From the NCBI RefSeq assembly GCF_003482105.1, contig NZ_QULM01000001.1, positions 310,001-374,000 of the forward strand: 64,000 bases of DNA. The letters are read 5' to 3'. This DNA comes from Coprococcus sp. OM04-5BH. Lineage in GTDB: Bacteria > Bacillota > Clostridia > Lachnospirales > Lachnospiraceae. A program made the translations under genes and the position numbers. The notes below the pieces were generated by a model. That model ran no database searches, was not told where the DNA came from, and saw only the letters and a list, made by a program, of their open reading frames with translations. Positions within the stretch are counted from its first letter, which is position 1; each line of letters opens with the position of its first letter. Below, piece after piece: positions 36,908 to 45,225 of this stretch.

Positions 36908-38809
36908 ATGTCGTACAGTGCAAAAAACATAGAGGTCTTAAAGGGCCTTGAACCAGTAAGACTAAGACCGGGTATGTATATTGGAAATACAGGGAGAAGC
37001 GGACTCAACCATCTGGTACAGGAGCTCATAGATAATTCGGTGGATGAGCACCTGGCAGGTTACTGCAAGAATATATATGTAAGTATCAACGAAGATGGTT
37101 CTGCCACAGTGTCCGACGATGGAAGAGGAGTTCCCGTAGATATACATGCTACAGAGGGAATACCGGCAGAGAGAGTTGTATATACAGTATTACATGCAGG
37201 CGGTAAGTTTAACGGAAACACATACAAGATAAGCGGAGGTCTTCATGGTGTTGGTTCGGCAGTTGTAAATGCCCTGTCAAAGAAGCTTATAGTGGATGTT
37301 GCAAGGGACGGATATCTCTACCATGATTCCTATGAATATGGCAATCCTACAACAGAATTGATTGACGGTAATCTCCCTAAGGAGAAGCTTAAGACCAGAC
37401 GTACAGGTACTACGGTAACACTGTATCCCGATGAAAGTATATTTGAGACAGTTAAGTTCAAGGCAGACGCCATCAGGCAGAGAATAAAGGAAACCTGTTA
37501 TCTGAACCCTGAGCTTACAATTACATTTGAGAATAAGAGAGACGGCAAAGAGCCTATAGTGTTCCATCAGCCGGGAGGTCTTTCAGCATTTGTGGAGGAC
37601 ATATCAGAGGGACTTACCCGTACATCACCAGTGGTGGCTATCAGCGGCGAGAAGGATGGAATAAGTGCAGATATCGTATTTCTTATGACTGAAGATGGCG
37701 AAGAGAACATCATCGGATTTACAAATAATATTACAAACCCTGAGGGCGGTACACATGTAACCGGATTTAAGACAGGATTTGCAAAGCTTATAAATAATTA
37801 CGCAAGAAATGAACTGGGACTTTTAAAGGATAAGGACTCGAACCTTTCGGGAGCAGACATAAGATCAGGTATGCAGGCGATAATATCAGTCAAGCATCCG
37901 GATCCTCAGTTTGAGGGACAGACCAAGACCAAGCTTTCAAACACAGACGTGACAAAGGCTGTGGATGATATCGTAAAGGAACAGCTTACAGTATACTTCG
38001 ACAGAAACTATGAAGTGCTCAAGGATATCTGCGACAGAGCGGTTGCTCTTTCAAAAAAGAAAGCAATGGACAAGTCCAAGATCAATATTTCCAAGTTCTC
38101 ATTTGAGGGAAACGGAAAGCTTGCAAAGCAGGAGTCAAATGACGCAGAGAAATGTGAGATATTCATAGTGGAGGGAGATTCTGCGGGAGGTTCGGCAAAG
38201 ACCGCCAGAAACAGAAAGTACCAGGCGATACTTCCCCTTAGAGGAAAGATATTGAATGTGGAGAAAAAGCCTGTTGCCAAGGTTCTTGAAAATGCAGAGA
38301 TAAAGGCCCTTATAAATGCTTTTGGCTGCGGTTTCTTACAGGGCTACGGAAATGACTTTGATATCTCTAAGCTTAACTACAATAAGATAATAATCATGAC
38401 TGATGCGGACGTGGACGGAGCACATATTGCTACACTGCTTCTTACATTCTTCTACAGATTCTTCCCGGATCTTATAAGAGAAGGTCATATTTACATTGCT
38501 ATACCCCCTCTCTACAGAGTAGGTGAGGGAAAGAATATAAAGTATCTCTATTCGGATGATGAGCTGGCGAAATACAGAAAGACTCATCAGAACAAGTTCA
38601 TGATACAGAGATACAAGGGTCTTGGTGAGATGGATGCCGACCAGCTCTACGAAACCACCATGGATCCGGATAACAGAGTTTTAAAGCAGGTATCCATAAA
38701 CAGCATTGTTGAAGCAAACCAGCTCACCCAGACACTTATGGGAACAGAGGTTGCACCGAGAAGAGAATATATCGAGACCCACAGCATGGACGCTGTACTT
38801 GATATATAA
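36908..38809 (+). CDS. parE: Topoisomerase IV subunit B (ParE-like GyrB paralogue)
   Basis: This is the ATPase subunit of a second type II topoisomerase, expected to decatenate daughter chromosomes. The 633-aa protein repeats the GyrB architecture: [59 protein letters not shown] and [20 protein letters not shown]. It is clearly diverged from GyrB at 28584. The assignment to Topo IV rests mainly on its partner, which lacks a GyrA box. The predicted LexA box lies just upstream. Confidence 0.88.
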   Translation: MSYSAKNIEVLKGLEPVRLRPGMYIGNTGRSGLNHLVQELIDNSVDEHLAGYCKNIYVSINEDGSATVSDDGRGVPVDIHATEGIPAERVVYTVLHAGGKFNGNTYKISGGLHGVGSAVVNALSKKLIVDVARDGYLYHDSYEYGNPTTELIDGNLPKEKLKTRRTGTTVTLYPDESIFETVKFKADAIRQRIKETCYLNPELTITFENKRDGKEPIVFHQPGGLSAFVEDISEGLTRTSPVVAISGEKDGISADIVFLMTEDGEENIIGFTNNITNPEGGTHVTGFKTGFAKLINNYARNELGLLKDKDSNLSGADIRSGMQAIISVKHPDPQFEGQTKTKLSNTDVTKAVDDIVKEQLTVYFDRNYEVLKDICDRAVALSKKKAMDKSKINISKFSFEGNGKLAKQESNDAEKCEIFIVEGDSAGGSAKTARNRKYQAILPLRGKILNVEKKPVAKVLENAEIKALINAFGCGFLQGYGNDFDISKLNYNKIIIMTDADVDGAHIATLLLTFFYRFFPDLIREGHIYIAIPPLYRVGEGKNIKYLYSDDELAKYRKTHQNKFMIQRYKGLGEMDADQLYETTMDPDNRVLKQVSINSIVEANQLTQTLMGTEVAPRREYIETHSMDAVLDI

Positions 38810-38842
38810 GGGTGATGCATATTGTAATTAGGAGAATAAACA

Positions 38843-41140
38843 ATGGCAGAGAAAATATTAAACATAGATTTTGAATCGGAGATGGGCCAGTCCTATGTGG
38901 ATTACGCCATGTCAGTTATTACTGAGAGAGCACTTCCCGACGTAAGAGACGGACTAAAACCTGTACAGAGAAGAATATTGTATTCACTGAACAGTCTTGC
39001 CAGTTCAGACAAGCCACACAGAAAGAGCGCAAGAATAGTAGGTGATACCATGGGTAAGTTCCATCCCCATGGTGACAGCTCAATATATGAGGGACTTGTA
39101 AATATGGCACAGAACTGGAAGCTTCCAATTCCACTTGTGGATGGACATGGTAACTTCGGTGCCGTGGATGGTTCAGGTGCTGCGGCAATGCGATACACTG
39201 AAGCAAGGATATCCAAATACACAGAAGATGTGTGTATGAAGGATCTTTCATATTTCAAGGACAGATTTATCCCTAACTTTGACGGAACAGAGACAGAACC
39301 TACATTTCTTCCATTCCAGGTTCCTAACATACTGGTATCGGGAAGTACAGGTATTGCGGTAGGTATGGCGACAAATATCCCTACCCACAATCTCGGAGAG
39401 GTTATAGATGCTACCATAGCTTATCTCAATAATCCTGGGATATCCCTTGGAGAGCTTCTTGATATAATGCCGGGACCGGATTTTGCCACCGGCGGAATAA
39501 TAAATGCCTCAAGAGATGATCTTCTGGGGATTTATGAGACAGGTCTTGGAAGACTTAAGGTAAGAGGTAAGGTTGAGGTAAGAGATATCGGCTACGGAAG
39601 AAAGAGTATCTGTGTGACAGAGCTTCCTGTAACCATGATAGGCGGAACAGCCAAATTCCTTGATACAGTGGCAGAACTTACCAGAAACAGAGAGCTTCCT
39701 GCGGTTGTAGATATTGCCGACAGAGGTGACAAGAATGGTGAGTGTCTCTGTATTGATGTTAAGAAGGGTACCAGTGACGCCGAGATAGAGAACATAATCA
39801 ACATCCTCTACAAGAAGGCAGGACTTGAGGATACCTACGGAGTTAATATTAACTGCATAAATGATGGCAAGCCGGAGGTCATGGGTCTTAAGAGGATACT
39901 TAAGATATACACTGATTTCAAGTATGATCTCTATAATACCAAGTATACCAAGCTTCTTGCAGAGCAGGAGAATGTTAGGGAAGTAAAGGAAGGTCTTCTT
40001 ACAGCCGTTGACTGTATCGATCTTATCATAGAGATACTTCGTGGAAGTAAGAAGGTGGCAGATGCCAGAGCATGTCTTATCCATGGAGATACATCAAATA
40101 TTAAGTTCAGATTTAAAGGTTCAGAGGCAGATGCAAAGGAGCTTCACTTCACAGAGAAGCAGGCAGACGCCATACTTGCCATGAGACTCCAGAAGCTTAT
40201 AGGTCTGGAGATCGACCAGCTTAAGAAGGAGCTTGATGAGGCTGAGAAGCTTATTAAGAAGTACAGCAGGCTTCTGTCAGGAAAAGCAGCCATGATGAAA
40301 CAGATGATTTCAGATATGGAGGCCATCAAGGCAAAGTATGCCATTCCTAGAAGATCTGTTATAAAGGATTGCGGTGAGGTAGTAGTCAAGAAGGCAGAGG
40401 TTGTTGCCACTGAAGTAGCAGTTCTTCTGGATAGATTTTACTATATAAAGGTTGTGGACGCAGGTGTATATGACAAGAATACAGAGCAGATCACAAGAGA
40501 CTACAGGTTTGCGTTTAAGTGTCAGAATACGGATAGAGTTGCGGTATTTGCAAATAATAGTAACATGTACACCATCAAGGTTCTTGATATTATAAAGCTT
40601 CAGGCAAAGAAGAATACCAATTCAAAGTCTTCATCTTCCAAGAAGCCTTCCTCACAGGGACTTATCGGAAGACTTAACGATAAGGGAATACAGATCTTTG
40701 AATTTTGTAATATGGACGGCAAGGAAGACATATTATATATGGGATGTGTTGAACAGTTTGTGGATAAGACATTCTTATTTGCAGATAAGTATGGATTTGC
40801 CAAGAGAGTTGCAGGTAATAACTTTGATGTAACAAGAAAGTCCATTGCGGCGTCCAAGGCAGATGAGGAGATAATCTATATCGGTCTTGTGGATGAGAGC
40901 GATTTTGTTGTTGCCAGATCCCAGGAGGGATTCTACATCCGTGTGGCTGCTGCGGAGATCCCTGAAAAGGGCAAGGGAGCAGGCTGCATTAAGTTCATGT
41001 CCATTGCTGATACGGATAACATTGAGGAAGTTGCAGTGGGAAGTATCAAGGACAGCATTACAGTGGGCGAGAAGGAAGTAGCCTTTACAAGGATAAAACC
41101 TGTAAGACGTGGAGGAAAGGGCACTAAGCTCAGACTGTAA
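38843..41140 (+). CDS. parC: Topoisomerase IV subunit A (ParC-like GyrA paralogue)
   Basis: This is the breakage-reunion subunit with catalytic Tyr118 ([11 protein letters not shown]) and quinolone-region [13 protein letters not shown]. At 765 aa it is about 100 residues shorter than GyrA here, and I see no QRGGKG GyrA box, which fits ParC. Its C-terminal domain has a Lys/Ser-rich insert (KKNTNSKSSSSKKPSSQ) and ends RRGGKGTKLRL. It starts 33 nt after parE and is followed by a tRNA promoter. Confidence 0.88.
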   Translation: MAEKILNIDFESEMGQSYVDYAMSVITERALPDVRDGLKPVQRRILYSLNSLASSDKPHRKSARIVGDTMGKFHPHGDSSIYEGLVNMAQNWKLPIPLVDGHGNFGAVDGSGAAAMRYTEARISKYTEDVCMKDLSYFKDRFIPNFDGTETEPTFLPFQVPNILVSGSTGIAVGMATNIPTHNLGEVIDATIAYLNNPGISLGELLDIMPGPDFATGGIINASRDDLLGIYETGLGRLKVRGKVEVRDIGYGRKSICVTELPVTMIGGTAKFLDTVAELTRNRELPAVVDIADRGDKNGECLCIDVKKGTSDAEIENIINILYKKAGLEDTYGVNINCINDGKPEVMGLKRILKIYTDFKYDLYNTKYTKLLAEQENVREVKEGLLTAVDCIDLIIEILRGSKKVADARACLIHGDTSNIKFRFKGSEADAKELHFTEKQADAILAMRLQKLIGLEIDQLKKELDEAEKLIKKYSRLLSGKAAMMKQMISDMEAIKAKYAIPRRSVIKDCGEVVVKKAEVVATEVAVLLDRFYYIKVVDAGVYDKNTEQITRDYRFAFKCQNTDRVAVFANNSNMYTIKVLDIIKLQAKKNTNSKSSSSKKPSSQGLIGRLNDKGIQIFEFCNMDGKEDILYMGCVEQFVDKTFLFADKYGFAKRVAGNNFDVTRKSIAASKADEEIIYIGLVDESDFVVARSQEGFYIRVAAAEIPEKGKGAGCIKFMSIADTDNIEEVAVGSIKDSITVGEKEVAFTRIKPVRRGGKGTKLRL

Positions 41141-41153
41141 CAAAAAAAACATG

Positions 41154-41182
41154 TTGACAAATCTTTCCCGGTTTGTTATCAT
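41154..41182 (+). promoter_or_regulatory. Strong promoter for the tRNA-Ser/Asn/Cys cluster
   Basis: A consensus TTGACA (41154-41159), a 17-nt spacer and TATCAT (41177-41182), 55 nt before tRNA-Ser and 13 nt after the parC stop. Confidence 0.85.
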
Positions 41183-41237
41183 GTACTAGCGTCAAAAATA
41201 AATACATCCCTGGTGGGAACATTCATTTAGGCATTTT

Positions 41238-41325
41238 GCAGAAGTACTCAAGTGGCTGAAGAGGCGCCCCTGCTAAGGGTGTAGGCCGTTTGCGCGGCGC
41301 GAGGGTTCAAATCCCTCCTTCTGCG
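41238..41325 (+). tRNA. tRNA-Ser (anticodon GCU)
   Basis: An 88-nt class II tRNA. The acceptor GCAGAAG (41238-41244) pairs with CTTCTGC (41318-41324), and the discriminator is G. The anticodon loop CTGCTAA gives GCT. It has a long variable arm, and the T arm contains GGGTTCAAATCCC. Confidence 0.96.
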
Positions 41326-41364
41326 TTCCTTTTTTGGAATGCTTGAATAATATTTTTGACATAT

Positions 41365-41436
41365 TCCTCGATAGCTCAATGGTAGAGCACTCGGCTGTTA
41401 ACCGAGGGGTTGTAGGTTCGAGCCCTACTCGGGGAG
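41365..41436 (+). tRNA. tRNA-Asn (anticodon GUU)
   Basis: A 72-nt cloverleaf. The acceptor TCCTCGA (41365-41371) pairs with TCGGGGA (41429-41435), and the discriminator is G. The anticodon stem CTCGG/CCGAG encloses CTGTTAA, giving GTT. The T arm is GTAGGTTCGAGCCCTAC. Confidence 0.96.
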
Positions 41437-41448
41437 TTTAAGGATGGG

Positions 41449-41632
41449 TGAAGGAATCCTCCCATTACATGGGTTCCTCCTTATGATAATAAATGTAAGC
41501 TGTAAACAGCTTATTAACCACAGGAGATTTTCCCACTTCGTGGGCCCCTTCTTATGGTAATAAATGTAAGCAACAAGTTGCTTACTAATCACAAGGAATC
41601 CTCCCATTGCATGGGTCCCTCCTTATGATATA
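41449..41632 (-). repeat. Palindromic repeat array, three copies (minus orientation)
   Basis: Three units about 70 bp apart (cores 41451-41488, 41518-41556, 41589-41632) lie between tRNA-Asn and tRNA-Cys. Read on the minus strand, each core is ATCATAAGGAGG-ACCCA, loop, TGGGAGGAT-CCTTGTG. It has an inner hairpin (CCCAT/ATGGG or CCCAC/GTGGG) and an outer stem (AAGGA/TCCTT). A second short palindrome (GTAAGC..GCTTAC type) links the units. The same family occurs in plus orientation at 60263-60461. Confidence 0.85.
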
Positions 41633-41633
41633 T

Positions 41634-41704
41634 GGCGCGATAGCCAAGTGGTAAGGCCCCGGTCTGCAACACCGTCATCGCCGGTTCAAATCCGGCTCGC
41701 GCCT
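41634..41704 (+). tRNA. tRNA-Cys (anticodon GCA)
   Basis: A 71-nt cloverleaf. The acceptor GGCGCGA (41634-41640) pairs with TCGCGCC (41697-41703), with the Cys-typical discriminator T (U73). The anticodon loop contains CTGCAAC, giving GCA. It starts one base after the last repeat unit. Confidence 0.96.
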
Positions 41705-41711
41705 CTAAAAT

Positions 41712-41747
41712 AAAACCCTTGATTTCAAACTGAAATCAAGGGTTTTT
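41712..41747 (+). terminator. Terminator of the tRNA cluster
   Basis: AACCCTTGATTTCA pairs with TGAAATCAAGGGTT around a 4-nt loop and runs into TTTTTC. It is a strong intrinsic terminator 8 nt after tRNA-Cys. Confidence 0.9.
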
Positions 41748-41777
41748 CTTATTATAGCAGTAAGGAGAATTCGGTAT

Positions 41778-41805
41778 TTGAATATAACGGGGAAAACATT
41801 ATAAT
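41778..41805 (+). promoter_or_regulatory. Promoter of the transglutaminase-like lipoprotein gene
   Basis: TTGAAT (41778-41783), 16 nt, TATAAT (41800-41805), about 30 nt before the start codon. Confidence 0.7.
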
Positions 41806-41835
41806 GATGTTCAAGTAAAAACCAACAGGAGAACA

Positions 41836-43206
41836 ATGAAGGATATGAAAATAAATAATAAGATAGGAATTGTAATGTGTATGATATTGCTTATAAGCTT
41901 TACATCTGCATGCAGTTTAAGTAACACAGGTCCGGGAAAAGATACTAAGGTGACTAAGGCAGACTGCCTTGAGCTGGTAACAGGCATGATTGATGATAAG
42001 GAATATGAAGCTGCACTGGTTACATATGGAGATACAGAATTTGACAATGTGATGGAAGTATTTTATGACCTTAACGTAGACCTTGAGGATGGTGCCATTA
42101 TATATTCTGTAAATTCCAGGGCATACGAATGGGCAGTGCTTGAGGTATCGGGAAAGAAAGATGTTAAGGTGGTTAAGGATGCATTTGCCAACAGAAAAGA
42201 ACAGCGTAGTGCTGCGTATTACGGATATTTCCCGGAGGAAACCAAGATGATAGATGACGGACTTGTGTATTCAAGGGGAAATTATGTGGTCCTTGCAATC
42301 TGTGATGATGAGGCTTCTGCAAAGGAGGGCTTCAACAAAACATTTGAAATGACAGAAGATGAGTTGGAAGCCTTAAGTGATAAAAACGCTGTGATGATAC
42401 AGAAGTACAGAGACGCTGTCGGAAATGATGATAAAAATACCCATGAAGATAAAAGTGACAATAATGGTTCCGGAAAAAATAATGCATCTCAGGACAACAA
42501 TGATGTAAATTCGGAAGACAACACAGATTCAGACATTGATAATAATGAAAAATCAGAAGATGATAAGAACAATAACGAAAATAACTCCAATGAAGTCATA
42601 ACCTCTGAAAATGATCTTAAGGACATAGACGACAGTACATATTACAATCAGGATATAGTGAGGGCTGTGAAAACAAGGGATATGTCCATACTTACGGAGC
42701 CAAAGGATCAGGCCATATATAAGGCAGCAGTAGCTGTGATCGACAGTGTGATCACAGAGGATATGACGGATGTTGAGAAGGAGAAGGCTGTCCATGATTA
42801 CCTGTGTATAAACATGGACTACGACATTCCTGCCGTGGATGATGAGAGCAAGGCAGATCCTGACGCAGACAATCCATATGGTATGCTGGTGGGACATTAC
42901 GGTATATGTTCCGGTTACGCCTCAACCTTCAAGCTGTTCATGGACTGTTTCGACATAGAATGCATTATAGTAGAGGGCAAGGCAAATGGTCTGGAAGAGG
43001 ATCATGCCTGGAACAAGATCCATATAGACGGTAAATGGTACAACGTGGATGTTACCTGGGACGATCCGGTTTACTATGATGAACAGGGAAATGTGGTCAC
43101 AGAAAGCTGGGATGAGAATTATCAGTTCTTTAACTGCCCGGACAATGTTCTTGAGGCTACTGAGCATTATTGGAACCACGATCTCTACCCGGAGTCAGAC
43201 GACTGA
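41836..43206 (+). CDS. Lipoprotein with DUF4358-like and transglutaminase-like domains
   Basis: The 456-aa product has a signal peptide ending in lipobox TSAC (lipidated Cys near residue 31). An N-terminal domain of about 150 residues resembles DUF4358 (VMEVFYDLNVDLEDGAIIYSV). A low-complexity Asn/Asp/Glu/Ser linker follows at about 195-260. The C-terminal transglutaminase-like domain has a plausible catalytic triad: Cys358 (GICSGYAS), His390 (DHAWNKI) and Asp405 (VDVTWDDP). Such domains occur in surface cysteine proteases or cross-linkers; the substrate is unknown. AACAGGAG precedes the ATG, and the gene has its own promoter and terminator. Confidence 0.82.
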   Translation: MKDMKINNKIGIVMCMILLISFTSACSLSNTGPGKDTKVTKADCLELVTGMIDDKEYEAALVTYGDTEFDNVMEVFYDLNVDLEDGAIIYSVNSRAYEWAVLEVSGKKDVKVVKDAFANRKEQRSAAYYGYFPEETKMIDDGLVYSRGNYVVLAICDDEASAKEGFNKTFEMTEDELEALSDKNAVMIQKYRDAVGNDDKNTHEDKSDNNGSGKNNASQDNNDVNSEDNTDSDIDNNEKSEDDKNNNENNSNEVITSENDLKDIDDSTYYNQDIVRAVKTRDMSILTEPKDQAIYKAAVAVIDSVITEDMTDVEKEKAVHDYLCINMDYDIPAVDDESKADPDADNPYGMLVGHYGICSGYASTFKLFMDCFDIECIIVEGKANGLEEDHAWNKIHIDGKWYNVDVTWDDPVYYDEQGNVVTESWDENYQFFNCPDNVLEATEHYWNHDLYPESDD

Positions 43207-43335
43207 GCATAAAAACATCAGAATAAAATGCAATCTGCAAATTATTAATAAACATAAATTCACAGTCAATGACAGATAAACATAAATTCGAAGTCGATGA
43301 CAGTACAGAACTTAAAGTTGATCAAGAAATACATT

Positions 43336-43382
43336 CCCCAAACTCAGATTTACATAAAGTCTGTTTTGGGGTTTCTTTTTAA
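43336..43382 (+). terminator. Terminator after the transglutaminase-like gene
   Basis: CCCCAAACTCAGA pairs, with one bulge, with TCTGTTTTGGGG and is followed by a run of T (43377-43382). Between the stop and this hairpin lies a 28-bp tandem duplication (43250-43277 and 43278-43305). The rest of the gap to 43570 holds only a TGTTATAAT extended -10 at 43392-43400 that may serve the FHA operon. Confidence 0.8.
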
Positions 43383-43570
43383 GTTGTGCTTTGTTATAAT
43401 GTACAAGTATTAGTGTCGAAATTTATACGATCATGAGGAAGGGCACTGATGACAAAACAGAGCAAAAAAATTAAGAGTGCATAGAAGTATAATGAAACAC
43501 ATATAGAGCACGTATAAAGTATTAATAACTAAACTTAAGCCTTAGCAAAGTTTAAAGTAGGAGGGCATAC

Positions 43571-45166
43571 ATGGCAGATAGGGATAACAGGACTGTCAAG
43601 GAGCAGAGGGTTCATTATAAGCTTGATCAGAATACACCGGTAAATGCGTATGAGATGAATACATACAATGTGCCATTTGCAGGTAACAACAGCACATGCA
43701 GGGAAACATATATAAAAGGAGAAAGAACACTTGAATATACAATTTATGGGGATATGACCTTTGAACAGCTTATTGTCAAGCCGGTGTTCAGAGACGAATT
43801 AATTGAGTATATATACAGTCTCAGCAGACAACTTGTGTCCATAGTGCAGAATGGACTGAGCCTAAATAAGGTTGTTCTTGATCTGAGGTTTTTATATGCC
43901 AGGCTGTGTGATTTTACAGTGCAGGTCATATACCTTCCACTTGATAAGGCGTTTCCGGAGAATAATGTAGGGCAGTTCATGAAGGATACCCTGTCACGTC
44001 TGGTATATGCCCATACATCTGCGGTGGAATGTGCCAACCAGATACTGGATTATTTTGATGATAATCCGGATTTTGACGTATTTGACTTTAACAGATTTAT
44101 AGGTGAGCTTCGATCAAAGAGCCAGCTCCTTATCATAGAAGATCAGACACCGGCGGCACTTGCCGATGAAACAGCAGAATATGCCAAGAAGGAGTCGGAG
44201 CGTATGCTTGCTGAGGAGGCTGCAAGAAATGCAGATAAGGCAAGGATAATCGCTGAAAGTGAGGCAAGACGTCAGAGTGAGGAAGCAAGACGTCAGGCAC
44301 AGGTGGCAAAGGCTGCTGAGGAAGCAAGGATGGCTGCGGAGGCCGCCAAGATAGAAGCTGAGGTTGCCAGACAGAGAGCGGCTGCGGAGGTTGCGGCACA
44401 GTCACAGACTGCCATACTCTATGCAAGACAGATAATGGAGCAGCAGGACGGCATAGACAGAAGACAGAAAGAGATAGAGAGACAGCAGGCGGAGGCTGCG
44501 GCAAAGGCTGCTGAGGAAGCAAGGATAAAGGCGGAGATAGAAGCGTCCAAGTATTCAGATGAAATACGAAGGGCAAGGGATGCAGAAATGCGTGCCGAAG
44601 AGGCAAGAATGCGTGCTGAATTTGAAGCAAGAAGAAACAGTGAGGAAGCTAAGCGGAGAGCTGAAGAAGCAAAACGCAGAGCCGAAGAAGTCAAGAGACT
44701 TAATGAGAACCGTGACATGGCATATTATGAGGAGATCAGAAGAACCATGGCAGGGAATACAACAGGCAGAGTCACCTTCAGACCGGGCAGTGGAAGCTAT
44801 ATGGGAGATGTCCAGGATAGCTCTGATGCAGCCACAACAGTGCTTTCCACAAAGCCTATAAGCGGATATGGTGTGCCAAAGCTTATAAGAAAAGTTACCG
44901 GTGAAGAGATACCTATTACCAAGCAGGTATTCTGTATAGGCAAGGCAGATCAGGGCGTTGATTATAAGATCCTGGGAAATAAATCTGTCAGCAGAAGACA
45001 TGCTTATATCACAAGTATAAACGGAGTTAATTATTTGAGGGATAATAACTCCACCAACCATACTTATTTGAATGGAAAGCAGGTATACAGCAGTATGGAT
45101 GTACCTATTCCTGACAATAGTATTATAAAAATATCAAATGAAGAGTTCCTGTTTAAGAGCAAGTAA
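43571..45166 (+). CDS. FHA-domain protein with DUF6382-like N-terminus and long Ala/Glu/Arg helix
   Basis: The 531-aa protein has no signal or membrane helix. Residues about 1-190 resemble DUF6382 (LEYTIYGDMTFEQLIVKPVF). Residues about 195-390 are a long alpha-helical, Ala/Glu/Arg-rich region with degenerate 10-12-residue repeats (EEARxxAEIEA). A C-terminal FHA domain (about 430-530) carries the phospho-Thr-binding motifs GKADQGVDY, SVSRRHAYI and NNSTNHTYLNG. FHA domains bind phosphothreonine, which implies a Ser/Thr kinase elsewhere in the genome. It opens an envelope gene cluster that includes an FtsW/RodA protein. Confidence 0.82.
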   Translation: MADRDNRTVKEQRVHYKLDQNTPVNAYEMNTYNVPFAGNNSTCRETYIKGERTLEYTIYGDMTFEQLIVKPVFRDELIEYIYSLSRQLVSIVQNGLSLNKVVLDLRFLYARLCDFTVQVIYLPLDKAFPENNVGQFMKDTLSRLVYAHTSAVECANQILDYFDDNPDFDVFDFNRFIGELRSKSQLLIIEDQTPAALADETAEYAKKESERMLAEEAARNADKARIIAESEARRQSEEARRQAQVAKAAEEARMAAEAAKIEAEVARQRAAAEVAAQSQTAILYARQIMEQQDGIDRRQKEIERQQAEAAAKAAEEARIKAEIEASKYSDEIRRARDAEMRAEEARMRAEFEARRNSEEAKRRAEEAKRRAEEVKRLNENRDMAYYEEIRRTMAGNTTGRVTFRPGSGSYMGDVQDSSDAATTVLSTKPISGYGVPKLIRKVTGEEIPITKQVFCIGKADQGVDYKILGNKSVSRRHAYITSINGVNYLRDNNSTNHTYLNGKQVYSSMDVPIPDNSIIKISNEEFLFKSK

Positions 45167-45225
45167 GCCAGGGATGTGATCCTGGAACCTAAGTCTGGCA
45201 GACAGGAATAAAGGAGCTAATAGTT

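Noticed and set aside
39509..40084. 191-codon minus-strand ORF inside parC
   Set aside because: It is antisense to a conserved topoisomerase domain, with no promoter, ribosome site or recognisable domain.
44133..44718. Long minus-strand ORFs opposite the FHA gene
   Set aside because: They are antisense shadows of the Ala/Glu/Arg-rich helix (giving Leu/Pro/Ser-rich strings). The plus-strand frame has the real FHA domain and ribosome site.
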